A stretch of DNA of 64,000 nt from Rhodopseudomonas_A palustris_F. GTDB lineage: Bacteria; Pseudomonadota; Alphaproteobacteria; Rhizobiales; Xanthobacteraceae. Each line of letters opens with the position of its first letter. The stretch's first letter is position 1. The stretch spans positions 3,906,001-3,970,000 of the forward strand of contig NC_007925.1 in the NCBI RefSeq assembly GCF_000013745.1. Direction: 5' to 3'. The translations under genes were made by a program, and so were the position numbers. The notes beneath the pieces were generated by a model. That model saw only the letters and a program-made list of their open reading frames with translations. It had not been told where the DNA came from and made no database searches. Positions 27,769 to 36,353 of the stretch are shown here, piece after piece.

Positions 27769-28733
27769 GATCGATCTCCTTCTGGTGAAAGGGTGTAGTC
27801 GCCGGCGGGCCCGAGCCCGGTGACGCGCATCAGCTCCGTGAGCCGGCGTTCCGAACCGCGGCCGGACAGCACCGCGACGACGTCGATGGTCTCGGCGATC
27901 AAGGAGCGCGGGACGGTGACGACGGCTTCCTGGATGAGTTGCTCAAGACGGCGCAATGCGCCGAGGGCGCTGCCGGCGTGGATGGTGCCGACGCCACCCG
28001 GGTGGCCGGTGCCCCAGGCCTTCAACAGGTCGAGTGCCTCGGCGCCGCGGACCTCACCGATCGGGATGCGGTCGGGGCGCAGGCGAAGCGAGGCGCGCAC
28101 CAGCTCCGACAGCGACACAACGCCGTCCTTGGTCCGAAGCGCCACCAGATTGGGCGCCAGACATTGCAGCTCCCGGGTATCCTCGATCAGCACCACGCGA
28201 TCGGCTGTTTTAGCGACCTCGGCGAGCAGCGCATTGGTGAGCGTGGTCTTGCCGGTCGAGGTCCCGCCGGCAACGAGGATGTTGTTGCGCGCCGCGACGC
28301 CGCGACGCAGCGCCGTCGCCTGCCCGGCGGACATGATGCCGGCAGCCACGTAGTCATCGAGCGTGAACACGGCGACGGCGGGTTTGCGGATCGCAAACGT
28401 CGGCGCGGTGACCACCGGCGGCAGCAACCCTTCGAACCGTTCCCCGGTCTCGGGCAATTCGGCTGAGACGCGGGGACTTCCGGCATGAACCTCGGCGCCG
28501 ACATGGTGCGCGACCAGGCGGACGATCCGCTCGCCGTCGGCGGCGTTCAGGCGTTCGCCAGTATCAAAGAGCCCCTCCGAAAGCCGATCGATCCAGAGCC
28601 GCCCGTCGGGGTTGAGCATCACCTCGACGACCGCAGGGTCTTCCAGGAAGCCGGCGATCGCTGCCCCGAGCGCCGTGCGCAGCATGCGCGCGCCACGCAT
28701 AATCGCTGCAGATTGCTGAGTGATACCCGCCAT
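27765..28733 (-). CDS. trbB: Conjugal transfer ATPase TrbB (VirB11-like)
   Basis: 322 residues from ATG 28733, chosen over the GTG at 28748 because a strong GGGAGGGG precedes it. Hexameric traffic ATPase: Walker A AGGTSTGKTTLTNAL near residue 160, Asp box VVLIEDTRELQC, Walker B/His box GTGHPGGVGTIHAGS. First gene of the trb operon in this window. In related elements copG and traG lie directly upstream; here 11.6 kb of cargo intervenes. Confidence 0.95.
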   Translation of the reverse strand: MAGITQQSAAIMRGARMLRTALGAAIAGFLEDPAVVEVMLNPDGRLWIDRLSEGLFDTGERLNAADGERIVRLVAHHVGAEVHAGSPRVSAELPETGERFEGLLPPVVTAPTFAIRKPAVAVFTLDDYVAAGIMSAGQATALRRGVAARNNILVAGGTSTGKTTLTNALLAEVAKTADRVVLIEDTRELQCLAPNLVALRTKDGVVSLSELVRASLRLRPDRIPIGEVRGAEALDLLKAWGTGHPGGVGTIHAGSALGALRRLEQLIQEAVVTVPRSLIAETIDVVAVLSGRGSERRLTELMRVTGLGPAGDYTLSPEGDRS

Positions 28734-29092
28734 GTTGCCCCCTCCCACGTCAGGCCGCTAACAGCAGCGCCGTGGTTCGGGATAATTAGAAGAGGCAGCA
28801 ATGCCGGCTTTGCAACAACCCTGATGGGGTCAACGTAGCCTGGCGAAGAAATGGCGATGATCGGCGGAATCGCACGTGCTTCAAACCTTGCCTACCGGCG
28901 CGACAGCCGCCCACTACATGCAGGTTTATCGATGCACGGCACCGACATCCTCTGACAGGCCGCTCATCACCCCGAAGCGGAAGTTTGTAGGGTGCGCTGT
29001 CTGCCCCGGACAGAACGCCGTCCGACGCCACATGGCGGTCAGCAACTCATTGCGTGGGCGCGACGACCGCCGTCTCGTAGAAATCACGTCGG
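28734..29092. other. Intergenic region between trbB and the Gabija-like genes
   Basis: About 360 bases. It must contain the promoter now driving trbB, because the usual copG-traG upstream genes are displaced, and it forms the left boundary of the cargo. I see no insertion-sequence end, integrase gene or clear terminator. Confidence 0.5.
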
Positions 29093-31111
29093 CTAAGTCG
29101 GCTTCGCGATGGCTTCCGGCGCGCTGCAGCAATCGATGATCAGCCAGCCGCGATCCCGTAGGATCGTGGTTTCGGCCTCGGTGAAGGCATCCTTCCTCAT
29201 GGCGATGCACAGAAGGTGTGATGGTCGCGTCATGGCGACGTAATGGAGCCGCAGGCGCCCCAGAAGACGGGGTCCTTCCATCTTGTTCCCCTTTTTGAAG
29301 CCGCCGGACCGTGCTCCCAGGAGCCATGCTTTCAACTCGCTCAGATGGTGGTCGTGAAAATAGGACTCCAACACGAGGGTCGCGGTGTGGGTCTCGCCCT
29401 TTACCGAATGGATTGAACCGAGGCGTACATGCACCTTGGGCCCGTCGGGCGGGTAGCTGAAGAGATTGTCGGTCCTTGTGGCGACGCTCTCTTCTTCGAC
29501 CTCCGAGCCGCTGCCGTGCTCTGGCCAGGCAAGAAACGCGTTTGTGGTTGGTGGGGCATTGCCCGCGATGGCCTTGGCGACCGAGACTGCGAGCGCTTTG
29601 CCGCTTTCCTCCCACTCGGCCTTCGAAAGATCGCCCTTATGCACGAGGACAAGTTCGATGAGAGCATTGTAGTCTGCCGCTTTACCGTCGAGCAGTTCCT
29701 TGACCCGCCTGTGAGGCGACTTCCGACTGTAGAGGCTGAGGTCCGCCCCTGCGATGTCGGCGAGGCGGAGAACGGCGGACGCAGTAGCGTTGACGAGCGA
29801 AGATACGTCCCGCAATTTGTTCATCTCAAAGCGCGCGCGCGCAAGGTATTGGGCGAAGGTCGTCTGTAAGGAATCCCGCCGCCCGCATGCCGGATCGAAT
29901 GTCGGGGCGTAATTTCCAATGAAGCGGGGCACCGGATCGGGCTGCTCCGGTTCCTTCACGACGCCCGCGACGGCCACGAAGACTCCCGCCCGAAGCTCGT
30001 TCTCGGTGAACTGTTCGACAAGATGCGCTCCGTAGCGCGGCAGCACATTGCTCATGCTCTCGTCGTCGAAGAGGATCACCGTCGTCGCCTTTGGCTCCGT
30101 CTTTACGACCGAGGCGCCGGGACCCGCGCCGATCAATTGCTGCGGAATGACGCCGAGGCCTTTTACCTGGTTAGCGATGGTCTGATTGAAACGGTAGCTC
30201 CGCGGAAGGTCGAACCTAATCTGGCTCGGAAACGGATCGGTGTGCGCGCCGGCCTTGTCGTCAACGCTGCTGTAGATCGCCTGATTTGAGTCGCCGAAGC
30301 GCTGGCGGCGCGAAGGGTTGTCACCTTCGAGGAAGAGGCGGTGCAGGAGCGCGGACTGGAGTTCGCTGTTGTCCTGCGCCTCGTCGATGAAGACAAGAGG
30401 GAACCGCTCTCGCAGAGCGGCCGCAACTTCGGGTCGCGTATCAAGCAGCTCGTTCGCCCAGACGAACATCTCATCGTAGCAAAAATAGCCCGCCTCACTC
30501 GACGACTTCGTCGCCGCGACCATCGCACGGGCTAATGGCGTCGCCGCTCCCAAGTTGCCTTTGTTGTCGGCGGTGTAGTCGGCCCTCCCGTACATGAGCG
30601 CGAACTCTGTGAGATGGCGGGCTTCCATCGCCGCCTTCCAGTTCCGGCCCAGCAGTCCCATCCGGTGTTTCAGTGCGATTTGCGTGTCGATGGCCTTGAT
30701 GAGATTGCCTTTTGATCGCAGCCACGGGACTGACAGAAACTCGTTCACGAACGCGTGGATGGTGCCGACGAAATGCGGATAGCGAAGGAGAGCGCCGCCA
30801 ATAGGTGAGGAACTGAGTTTGGTGCCGATTTCGTTGCGCGCGGCGTTGGTATGCGAAAGCACGCAGATACCCTGTCGGCGCCAGCGCCAGCGATTGGCGA
30901 GAATAGCAAGCTTGGCGACGAGAAGGGTCGTTTTGCCGCTACCGGGACAAGCCTCGAAATCCGCGCTGTCCAAGTTGCGGATTGCGGCAAGGCGGCTTTC
31001 GTCGTTTCCAACTTTCGCGAAGCCGTCGGGTCCGAGCCCGATCATCTGGGATGCCCAGATGATGTCTTCGTCCGCAATCGTGAACGGTTGCCACTGGGAG
31101 GTGCCCATCAT
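29093..31111 (-). CDS. gajB: UvrD/Rep-like helicase, GajB-like Gabija component
   Basis: 672 residues. Superfamily 1 helicase: Walker A ACPGSGKTTLL (about 54-63), motif Ia VLSHTNAARNEI, Walker B VFIDEAQDNSE (about 230), and C-terminal motifs SIHSVKGETHTATLVL and LHYVAMTRPSHLL. Its ATG overlaps the stop of the OLD-nuclease gene (ATGATG), the usual gajA-gajB order. In Gabija, GajB senses DNA ends and stimulates GajA cleavage of phage DNA. It is longer than the founding Bacillus GajB (about 500 residues), so it could also be called a class 2 OLD-associated helicase. Confidence 0.85.
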   Translation of the reverse strand: MMGTSQWQPFTIADEDIIWASQMIGLGPDGFAKVGNDESRLAAIRNLDSADFEACPGSGKTTLLVAKLAILANRWRWRRQGICVLSHTNAARNEIGTKLSSSPIGGALLRYPHFVGTIHAFVNEFLSVPWLRSKGNLIKAIDTQIALKHRMGLLGRNWKAAMEARHLTEFALMYGRADYTADNKGNLGAATPLARAMVAATKSSSEAGYFCYDEMFVWANELLDTRPEVAAALRERFPLVFIDEAQDNSELQSALLHRLFLEGDNPSRRQRFGDSNQAIYSSVDDKAGAHTDPFPSQIRFDLPRSYRFNQTIANQVKGLGVIPQQLIGAGPGASVVKTEPKATTVILFDDESMSNVLPRYGAHLVEQFTENELRAGVFVAVAGVVKEPEQPDPVPRFIGNYAPTFDPACGRRDSLQTTFAQYLARARFEMNKLRDVSSLVNATASAVLRLADIAGADLSLYSRKSPHRRVKELLDGKAADYNALIELVLVHKGDLSKAEWEESGKALAVSVAKAIAGNAPPTTNAFLAWPEHGSGSEVEEESVATRTDNLFSYPPDGPKVHVRLGSIHSVKGETHTATLVLESYFHDHHLSELKAWLLGARSGGFKKGNKMEGPRLLGRLRLHYVAMTRPSHLLCIAMRKDAFTEAETTILRDRGWLIIDCCSAPEAIAKPT

Positions 31112-33195
31112 ACGCTCGCGTCTTCTTCAGGTTCATCACCCGAGCCTCCAGCCTCGGTCTCACTAGGCCCCTCATCCTTGGGCCCTGTTTCAGCGGGCTT
31201 TTTCGCCGTGGAGAACGGCTCGGTGACGTGTTCGATCGCCTGCACGATATAGGATGGGAGCTTCTTCAGGAGGTCCGCAGAATTCCACTTCTTGCTTTCA
31301 ACGAGGCCCTCAAGAATTCCGGCAAGATACTGAGCCGCAATCGCCTTCGATGCCTTGTCCCCTTCGAAGAGCGCGTAGACGTGAGAGGCGAAGGTCTCAG
31401 AGCTGAGCCCCCCTCTAATAAGTTCCTTGAAGGCCGGCACAGACTCTTCGATCACGGCCTTCTTAGTCGTCTTCCCGTTGACAAGTTCGTCGTCAGCGAA
31501 CGCCATGTGCGCAGCGAGCCAAACCTGCGGGCGCATTCCGTGGAGCGCCAAGTCGAATTCGAGGGTCCAGTCTCCGGCAACGAAGGTCTTAACCTTCTGG
31601 CCCGACGCCTTATCGCGGCGCTCCTTCCGGCGTTCATCCAGTTTGGCGCCGGGGAAGTCCGCCTTCCGCCGCCACTGGCGGCCGCCCTTCTTGATCTCGG
31701 GAACGTCCTCGCCGTCCTTCAGCTTACCGACAATCCATGGCGCATCGTCCGGCATCACGTCGAGATCGGTAACGCACGCCACAGGCACGCTGATGACACC
31801 TGACTCCTCTGGACGCTTCCGCATGAAGATGCGTGCGAAGCGGCCGAGGCCGACACCGCCGACATTTACGAGGGAAACGCCGTAGCGGTGGAAATCTCGG
31901 TCGAGCAGGCGAGCGATGACTGGGAGCAGGATCGTCTCGGAGTCACCTTCCACGATCATCACGGCGCGAGCGAAGAAGAGATTCGCCTTGGTCACGTCGA
32001 GAAACCGCTCAAGAAAGCGGTAATCTGAGGCGCTGAGCTGCGTGTGCTCCGGCCCCATAGGGAAGGCTTTCCTGCCCTCGATCATGACGAGGTTCTCAAG
32101 GCGGATATCGGAGGCCAGGTTTGGGCTGTGAGTCGTGACGAGGATCTGTATCTGCTGGCCATCGGCGCGGACCCCGTCGGCCTGCTCCTGAAGGAACGAC
32201 ATGAGACGGAGTTGCCGCTGCGGATGCAAATGCGCTTCAGGCTCTTCGATCAGTAGAAGCGGGAAGCCGTCGCTTTCGGCGGCGAGCAGCAGCAGTTCGC
32301 AAGCCATGAACAGCAGATTGTTTGACCCGAGGCCGCGCGTATATGAAGCGTCAGTGTCATCGGATGCGCTGAGGGCGAGCTCGAGCTTCTCAAGGAGCTG
32401 GCGAAGCCGCACGGCGTCGTCCCGGCTGCCGCTGACCGCGATGCGGGCGTTCAGGAGGTCGTTCGCGAACGAGAGCGGTTTCAGGAACTCGTCGTTCAGC
32501 TTCTTGCGTGCTTCCTTGATCCCGGCGCTGCCGTCGAAGAGGAAGCTCGCGTAGTCGCCGACGCCGAGTACGCTGAGCTTCGCAGGGTCGGCCGGCGGGC
32601 TCGCCTTCGGATCGAAGGCGACACCCGTCTCCTTGATCTCCTTGGTGTGCTGGAGGATCTGCGAAAGGCGCGAACCGCGGCCCGCGCTCATCGCCCTTTC
32701 AGCATCGCGCAGCGGTCGCAGATACGTCGCGGTCAAGAGCGCGCGGGCCGCTCCCTCTAGTACGGGGCCGTCACCGGCCGCGCCGGTGCGGATCTCCGAG
32801 GGTAGCGTACGGCGGGAGACGCCTTCCTTCGTATTGCGCCGAGCATTCCATGTGATGATTAGCGCGGTCTCGGTGACGTCGCCGCCTGGAAGATAAGTCA
32901 GATATTCGGCGAACGCGGCGCGGTCATGGACCGTCAGCGCCTTGAAGGTCAGGCGAATGCAAATCTGCTCTGCCTGCGCTCCGCCAGGCGCCTGATGGAA
33001 GTCCGTAGCCTCGACGCGAATCAGTTCCTGATCGCGGGTGCCGAGCACGAGCCGCAGTGCGTCGATGACGGCCGTCTTGCCCCCGTCGTTCTCCCCGACG
33101 AGCGCCGTCAGGCCCGGCTTAAGCCGGAGCACGAAGGTATCATTGCCCACCCCGAACAGCCGGAAATTCTCGATCCTAATCTCTGAGATATACAC
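31108..33195 (-). CDS. gajA: OLD-family ATPase/TOPRIM nuclease, GajA-like Gabija component
   Basis: 695 residues from GTG 33195, which has GGGGGA just upstream and yields the family start YISEIRIENFRLF. ABC-type ATPase with Walker A GENDGGKT (34-41) and Walker B LLLIEEPEAHLHPQ, then a TOPRIM nuclease domain with VEGDSETILLPV and the DxD-like CVTDLDVMPDD. A lysine-rich C-terminal extension ends in an acidic tail. GajA-type enzymes nick or cut DNA when nucleotide levels fall during phage infection. It is longer than the founding GajA (about 580 residues). Divergent from the NdpA-like gene. Confidence 0.87.
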   Translation of the reverse strand: MYISEIRIENFRLFGVGNDTFVLRLKPGLTALVGENDGGKTAVIDALRLVLGTRDQELIRVEATDFHQAPGGAQAEQICIRLTFKALTVHDRAAFAEYLTYLPGGDVTETALIITWNARRNTKEGVSRRTLPSEIRTGAAGDGPVLEGAARALLTATYLRPLRDAERAMSAGRGSRLSQILQHTKEIKETGVAFDPKASPPADPAKLSVLGVGDYASFLFDGSAGIKEARKKLNDEFLKPLSFANDLLNARIAVSGSRDDAVRLRQLLEKLELALSASDDTDASYTRGLGSNNLLFMACELLLLAAESDGFPLLLIEEPEAHLHPQRQLRLMSFLQEQADGVRADGQQIQILVTTHSPNLASDIRLENLVMIEGRKAFPMGPEHTQLSASDYRFLERFLDVTKANLFFARAVMIVEGDSETILLPVIARLLDRDFHRYGVSLVNVGGVGLGRFARIFMRKRPEESGVISVPVACVTDLDVMPDDAPWIVGKLKDGEDVPEIKKGGRQWRRKADFPGAKLDERRKERRDKASGQKVKTFVAGDWTLEFDLALHGMRPQVWLAAHMAFADDELVNGKTTKKAVIEESVPAFKELIRGGLSSETFASHVYALFEGDKASKAIAAQYLAGILEGLVESKKWNSADLLKKLPSYIVQAIEHVTEPFSTAKKPAETGPKDEGPSETEAGGSGDEPEEDASV

Positions 33196-33770
33196 ACCGT
33201 CCCCCGCAACGGAGGTTATCACTTCCAGCGCCGCTTTCAATCAGTGGTGGCGCACGTCGTCATTGCTAGGGAGGGATGAGCAACGGTCGCTATGGTCAAT
33301 GGTCCCAGAGGCCGCTTCTGGCCCATATCGGCGGATCGACACAACGGCGATTGTGGTCGGTTCCGGCGCTAAGCGGACATCGACCAAGGGGGCTACGACG
33401 ACGCCATTGATGAGATTTGTGCGACAAGCTTATCAGTTGCCAAACTAGCTCCACTCTGCGATTGGGCCCGCGGGATGCTGATCGAGGGCTCGGAGACGCT
33501 GCAAAGAAACCTGCCCCAAGTTCGGAACGCCTGCCGGCCGCGCCGCACGTCATCAGTCGGGCGGAAGGGGCACCGCCGCCCGCTGCGGTCGGACCGTCTG
33601 GCTGAGGAAATTAAAAGAGGAGATAAGCCCGGAACGAGATTTTTGCCCTTGCACTCTAGCTGCATAGGGATTTAGGATTAGAACAAACCAGGAACATTCT
33701 CCACCTCGGAACTATGTCAACACTTCCGCAAGTGGTTGGATATCCTCGCCGCACTCAGGGGAGGGTTTTA
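33196..33770. other. Divergent intergenic region in the cargo island
   Basis: About 575 bases between the divergent gajA and NdpA-like genes; should hold both promoters. Short frames on either strand have no family pattern. The stretch CCAGAGGCCGCTTCTGG (33304 onward) is an inverted repeat. Composition resembles Bradyrhizobium intergenic DNA rather than a decayed transposase. Confidence 0.5.
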
Positions 33771-34835
33771 ATGCCATTCGAAAATTTGGTCGTGGCACGC
33801 GTTATGCTGCATGAAGTGTTTAAGCGCCGCCACGACGGCGCGCTGGTGTCGCCCCATTACGGCACGCAACTGATCGCCCTCCCCCCCGAAGCTATGGATA
33901 TGTTCAAGGAACGTGTCGTTGACGCGATGGGCGCCGTTTCTCAATGTATGGAGATGGAGATTGCGGAGGCAGGCGCAGAGAGCGCAGTCGCAATCGCATT
34001 CTCTCTGGTCGGAATGCCGGACGCGACGTTCGTCACAGATTCGGTAAAGTTCGCGGACAAACTCGCAAACGCCCAACAGGCGAAGAACCTGCCCGGCGGC
34101 AAGCTCGTAGTGTTTTCGGGAACAATCGGTGCAACGCCCCGCCCTTTTGTGGCCGTCATTAAGGCCGAAAAGCAGAGCGGCTTTCGAGAACGCGGTACGG
34201 CGCTAGAGTTTTTCAAGGACCTGTTCCTGACGCCGGCATCGAAGCTATACAAGATCGGATTTTTCGTGCAGATGACAGCGGGGCAATCGCTACCGCAGGG
34301 TTGGATCGCGCACGTCTACGACAGCCAGATGACGACGCAGAACCGCGAGGGTGCGGCGAAGTATTTCTTCGGCACGTTCCTTGGTTGTCGGATTCCGCAG
34401 AACAGCGCCCACCTGACGCGTGTGTTCTTCGACCATACGAGGACCTTCATCCGAGCCCTGCCGGTCGAGCCGGAAGTGAAGGATGATCTTCTGACGTCGC
34501 TGTACACCTACCTGAAGGTGGATCAAACGCCGACCATCCAGGTTAACAATTTTTCAACGGCTTACCTGCCTACTGAGGCTCGGGACGACTACACGAACTA
34601 CATGCAGGGCAAGAACTTCCCCCTGAATGCTGTTCAAAAGGACATTTCGGAAGTCAGTAGTCAATTGCGAAAGCGGCGGGTTCGGTTCTCAGGAAGTATC
34701 GAGCTGAGCGCGCCGCCTGAGTCTTTCAAACATCTGATCACGATGGAAACGGTCGCGGCCGATGGCGCCGCGCCGGGTCAACCTACGCAGTGGACGATCA
34801 TTACGATCAAAGATCGCATCCAGACCCAAGAATGA
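33771..34835 (+). CDS. NdpA/YejK-like nucleoid-associated protein
   Basis: 354 residues from ATG 33771, preceded by GGGAGGG at good spacing; the upstream codons of the frame are not needed. The NA37/NdpA fold is recognised from VVARVMLHEVFKRR, GWIAHVYDSQM, EGAAKYFFGTFLGC and AHLTRVFFDHTRTFI. Housekeeping NdpA binds nucleoid DNA. Here it is coupled by a four-base ATGA overlap to a RelA/SpoT-type synthetase gene and sits beside Gabija-like genes, so it may be the sensor or antitoxin of a defence module. That role is inference. Confidence 0.75.
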   Translation: MPFENLVVARVMLHEVFKRRHDGALVSPHYGTQLIALPPEAMDMFKERVVDAMGAVSQCMEMEIAEAGAESAVAIAFSLVGMPDATFVTDSVKFADKLANAQQAKNLPGGKLVVFSGTIGATPRPFVAVIKAEKQSGFRERGTALEFFKDLFLTPASKLYKIGFFVQMTAGQSLPQGWIAHVYDSQMTTQNREGAAKYFFGTFLGCRIPQNSAHLTRVFFDHTRTFIRALPVEPEVKDDLLTSLYTYLKVDQTPTIQVNNFSTAYLPTEARDDYTNYMQGKNFPLNAVQKDISEVSSQLRKRRVRFSGSIELSAPPESFKHLITMETVAADGAAPGQPTQWTIITIKDRIQTQE

Positions 34836-35818
34836 CTGAGGAAGAGTTCCTAGAGCACTGGTATGCAGAACGCCCGCTCGTTGAAGCGTGGGGGAAGTTC
34901 GTCGCCCAAAAGCTCATGCAAGAAATCTCACCGCTCGTCGCGCCGCTGTCGGCCGACATTTTTGTCCGCATGCCCGCGAGCCCCCGCGTCAAAGGCGACG
35001 GGTCGATTCTCACCAAAGCATTCTATCGGGAGAAGAATTACACAGACCCGCTGAAGCAGATAACCGACAAGGTCGGTGTGCGCTTTGTCGTGCTTCTCGC
35101 AAGAGAGATCGAGACGGTGTGCCGGGCGATCGAGGTATGTGGTGACTGGGAACCCTCGAAAGACAAAGACTATGAGGAAGAGCGCGCGGAAAGCCCGTAC
35201 GAGTTCAAGTACCAATCCGTGCACTACGTGGTCCGGTGCAAAGCCGACATGCAGGTAGGCGGCGTTACTGTGCCCGCAGGCACGCCTTGCGAAGTGCAGG
35301 TGAGGACGATCCTTCAGCATGCGCACAGCGAGCTTACGCACGACACCATCTACAAGCCGAGTGTTGTTGATACGCCTGGCATGCATCGCGCCGCGGCGAA
35401 GAGCATGGCGCTGATCGAGGCAACGAACGATTATTTCGAACAGCTCATGGAGCTTATCGAAACAAAAGTGGCCCCGAACAAGAAGCTGTCCATCGAGATG
35501 GGCTCACTCTATCGTGAACTTGTGGGTCGGTCACCGGACATTACCAAGGCCGAAGGTTTGCTCAACGATGCATTTGCGAGCTTTGGGGGCGATCAGCCGG
35601 CGGCCATGACGCGCGAATTGTTTACCGAGAGACCGTTTTTGCTGGACCGCATCAGAGAGCGTGCCCCGACCAAGCTACTGTTTCGCCAGCCAAGCATCAT
35701 GCTTGCCTATCTCGCGGTCGCGAAGAGGCAGTCTGATGCCCAAGATGCGTGGCCTCTCACGCGCGCCGAATTAAAGCCGCTCTACACAGACCTCGGGTTC
35801 GCTGCGCCTGATAGCTGA
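34832..35818 (+). CDS. RelA/SpoT-type nucleotide synthetase, defence-associated
   Basis: 328 residues from the ATG that overlaps the NdpA-like stop. Only the RelA/SpoT synthetase domain is recognisable (about 30-180); there is no HD hydrolase, TGS or ACT domain. Catalytic features look intact: RVKGDGSI (about 52-58), DKVGVR with Asp79, KYQSVHYV (Tyr127, His131), CEVQVRT (Glu154, Gln156, Arg158) and HSELTHDTIY. A helical C-terminal region of about 150 residues has no family I know. It is a small alarmone synthetase or a toxic tRNA-/nucleotide-modifying relative (as in FaRel/CapRel toxins); its neighbours favour the latter. Confidence 0.8.
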   Translation: MTEEEFLEHWYAERPLVEAWGKFVAQKLMQEISPLVAPLSADIFVRMPASPRVKGDGSILTKAFYREKNYTDPLKQITDKVGVRFVVLLAREIETVCRAIEVCGDWEPSKDKDYEEERAESPYEFKYQSVHYVVRCKADMQVGGVTVPAGTPCEVQVRTILQHAHSELTHDTIYKPSVVDTPGMHRAAAKSMALIEATNDYFEQLMELIETKVAPNKKLSIEMGSLYRELVGRSPDITKAEGLLNDAFASFGGDQPAAMTRELFTERPFLLDRIRERAPTKLLFRQPSIMLAYLAVAKRQSDAQDAWPLTRAELKPLYTDLGFAAPDS

Positions 35819-36353
35819 ACAACGAAGTTAGGATGCCAAGAAGCGACGAAGACCTGGACGACAACGCTTGAGAACGCCGGGGGGCGTTCGCCTATTTTGG
35901 GAACTCCATGTACATGGCCTCGGTCTTGGAAATCGGCTGGCACATATACTAATGCTCGACTTTAGAGGAAGATTCGGGACGTTTTTATCGCGACCGATTT
36001 CGACCTCCCAGGCTCGCCTTGTTGGCAACTCCATTGTCATGGCACGTCTGCTAACGGAGACGCACCGGCCGCAGAGAGTTTCAAGGCGGATGGCGCCTAT
36101 TGACCCTTAGCGGACTCGGCACCATTTCGAATCGTTTCGAGTGTGCCATTTCCATTTTACCTTCTTTCAAATCGGCTGAAACTTCGACCTCCCTTAAACG
36201 CCCCATGGTCAGCGTCTTGCCTCTAACCACGACCAGCGTCTTGCCGCTGGACCGCGCGCCGGGCCTGGAAATTTCTCCGATGATCGGCACCTAAACATTG
36301 AGCAGCGCGTGGAAACGCTTTGAAGTAGCCCGACACTATCCTAAATATAGGGC
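35819..36353. other. Intergenic region with one doubtful small ORF
   Basis: About 535 bases between the synthetase gene and the large PD-(D/E)xK-like gene. A minus-strand GTG frame of 69 residues (36081-36290, starting PIIGEISRPGARSSGKTLVV) has reasonable composition but no Shine-Dalgarno or family. The promoter of the large gene should lie near 36250-36350. Confidence 0.4.
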
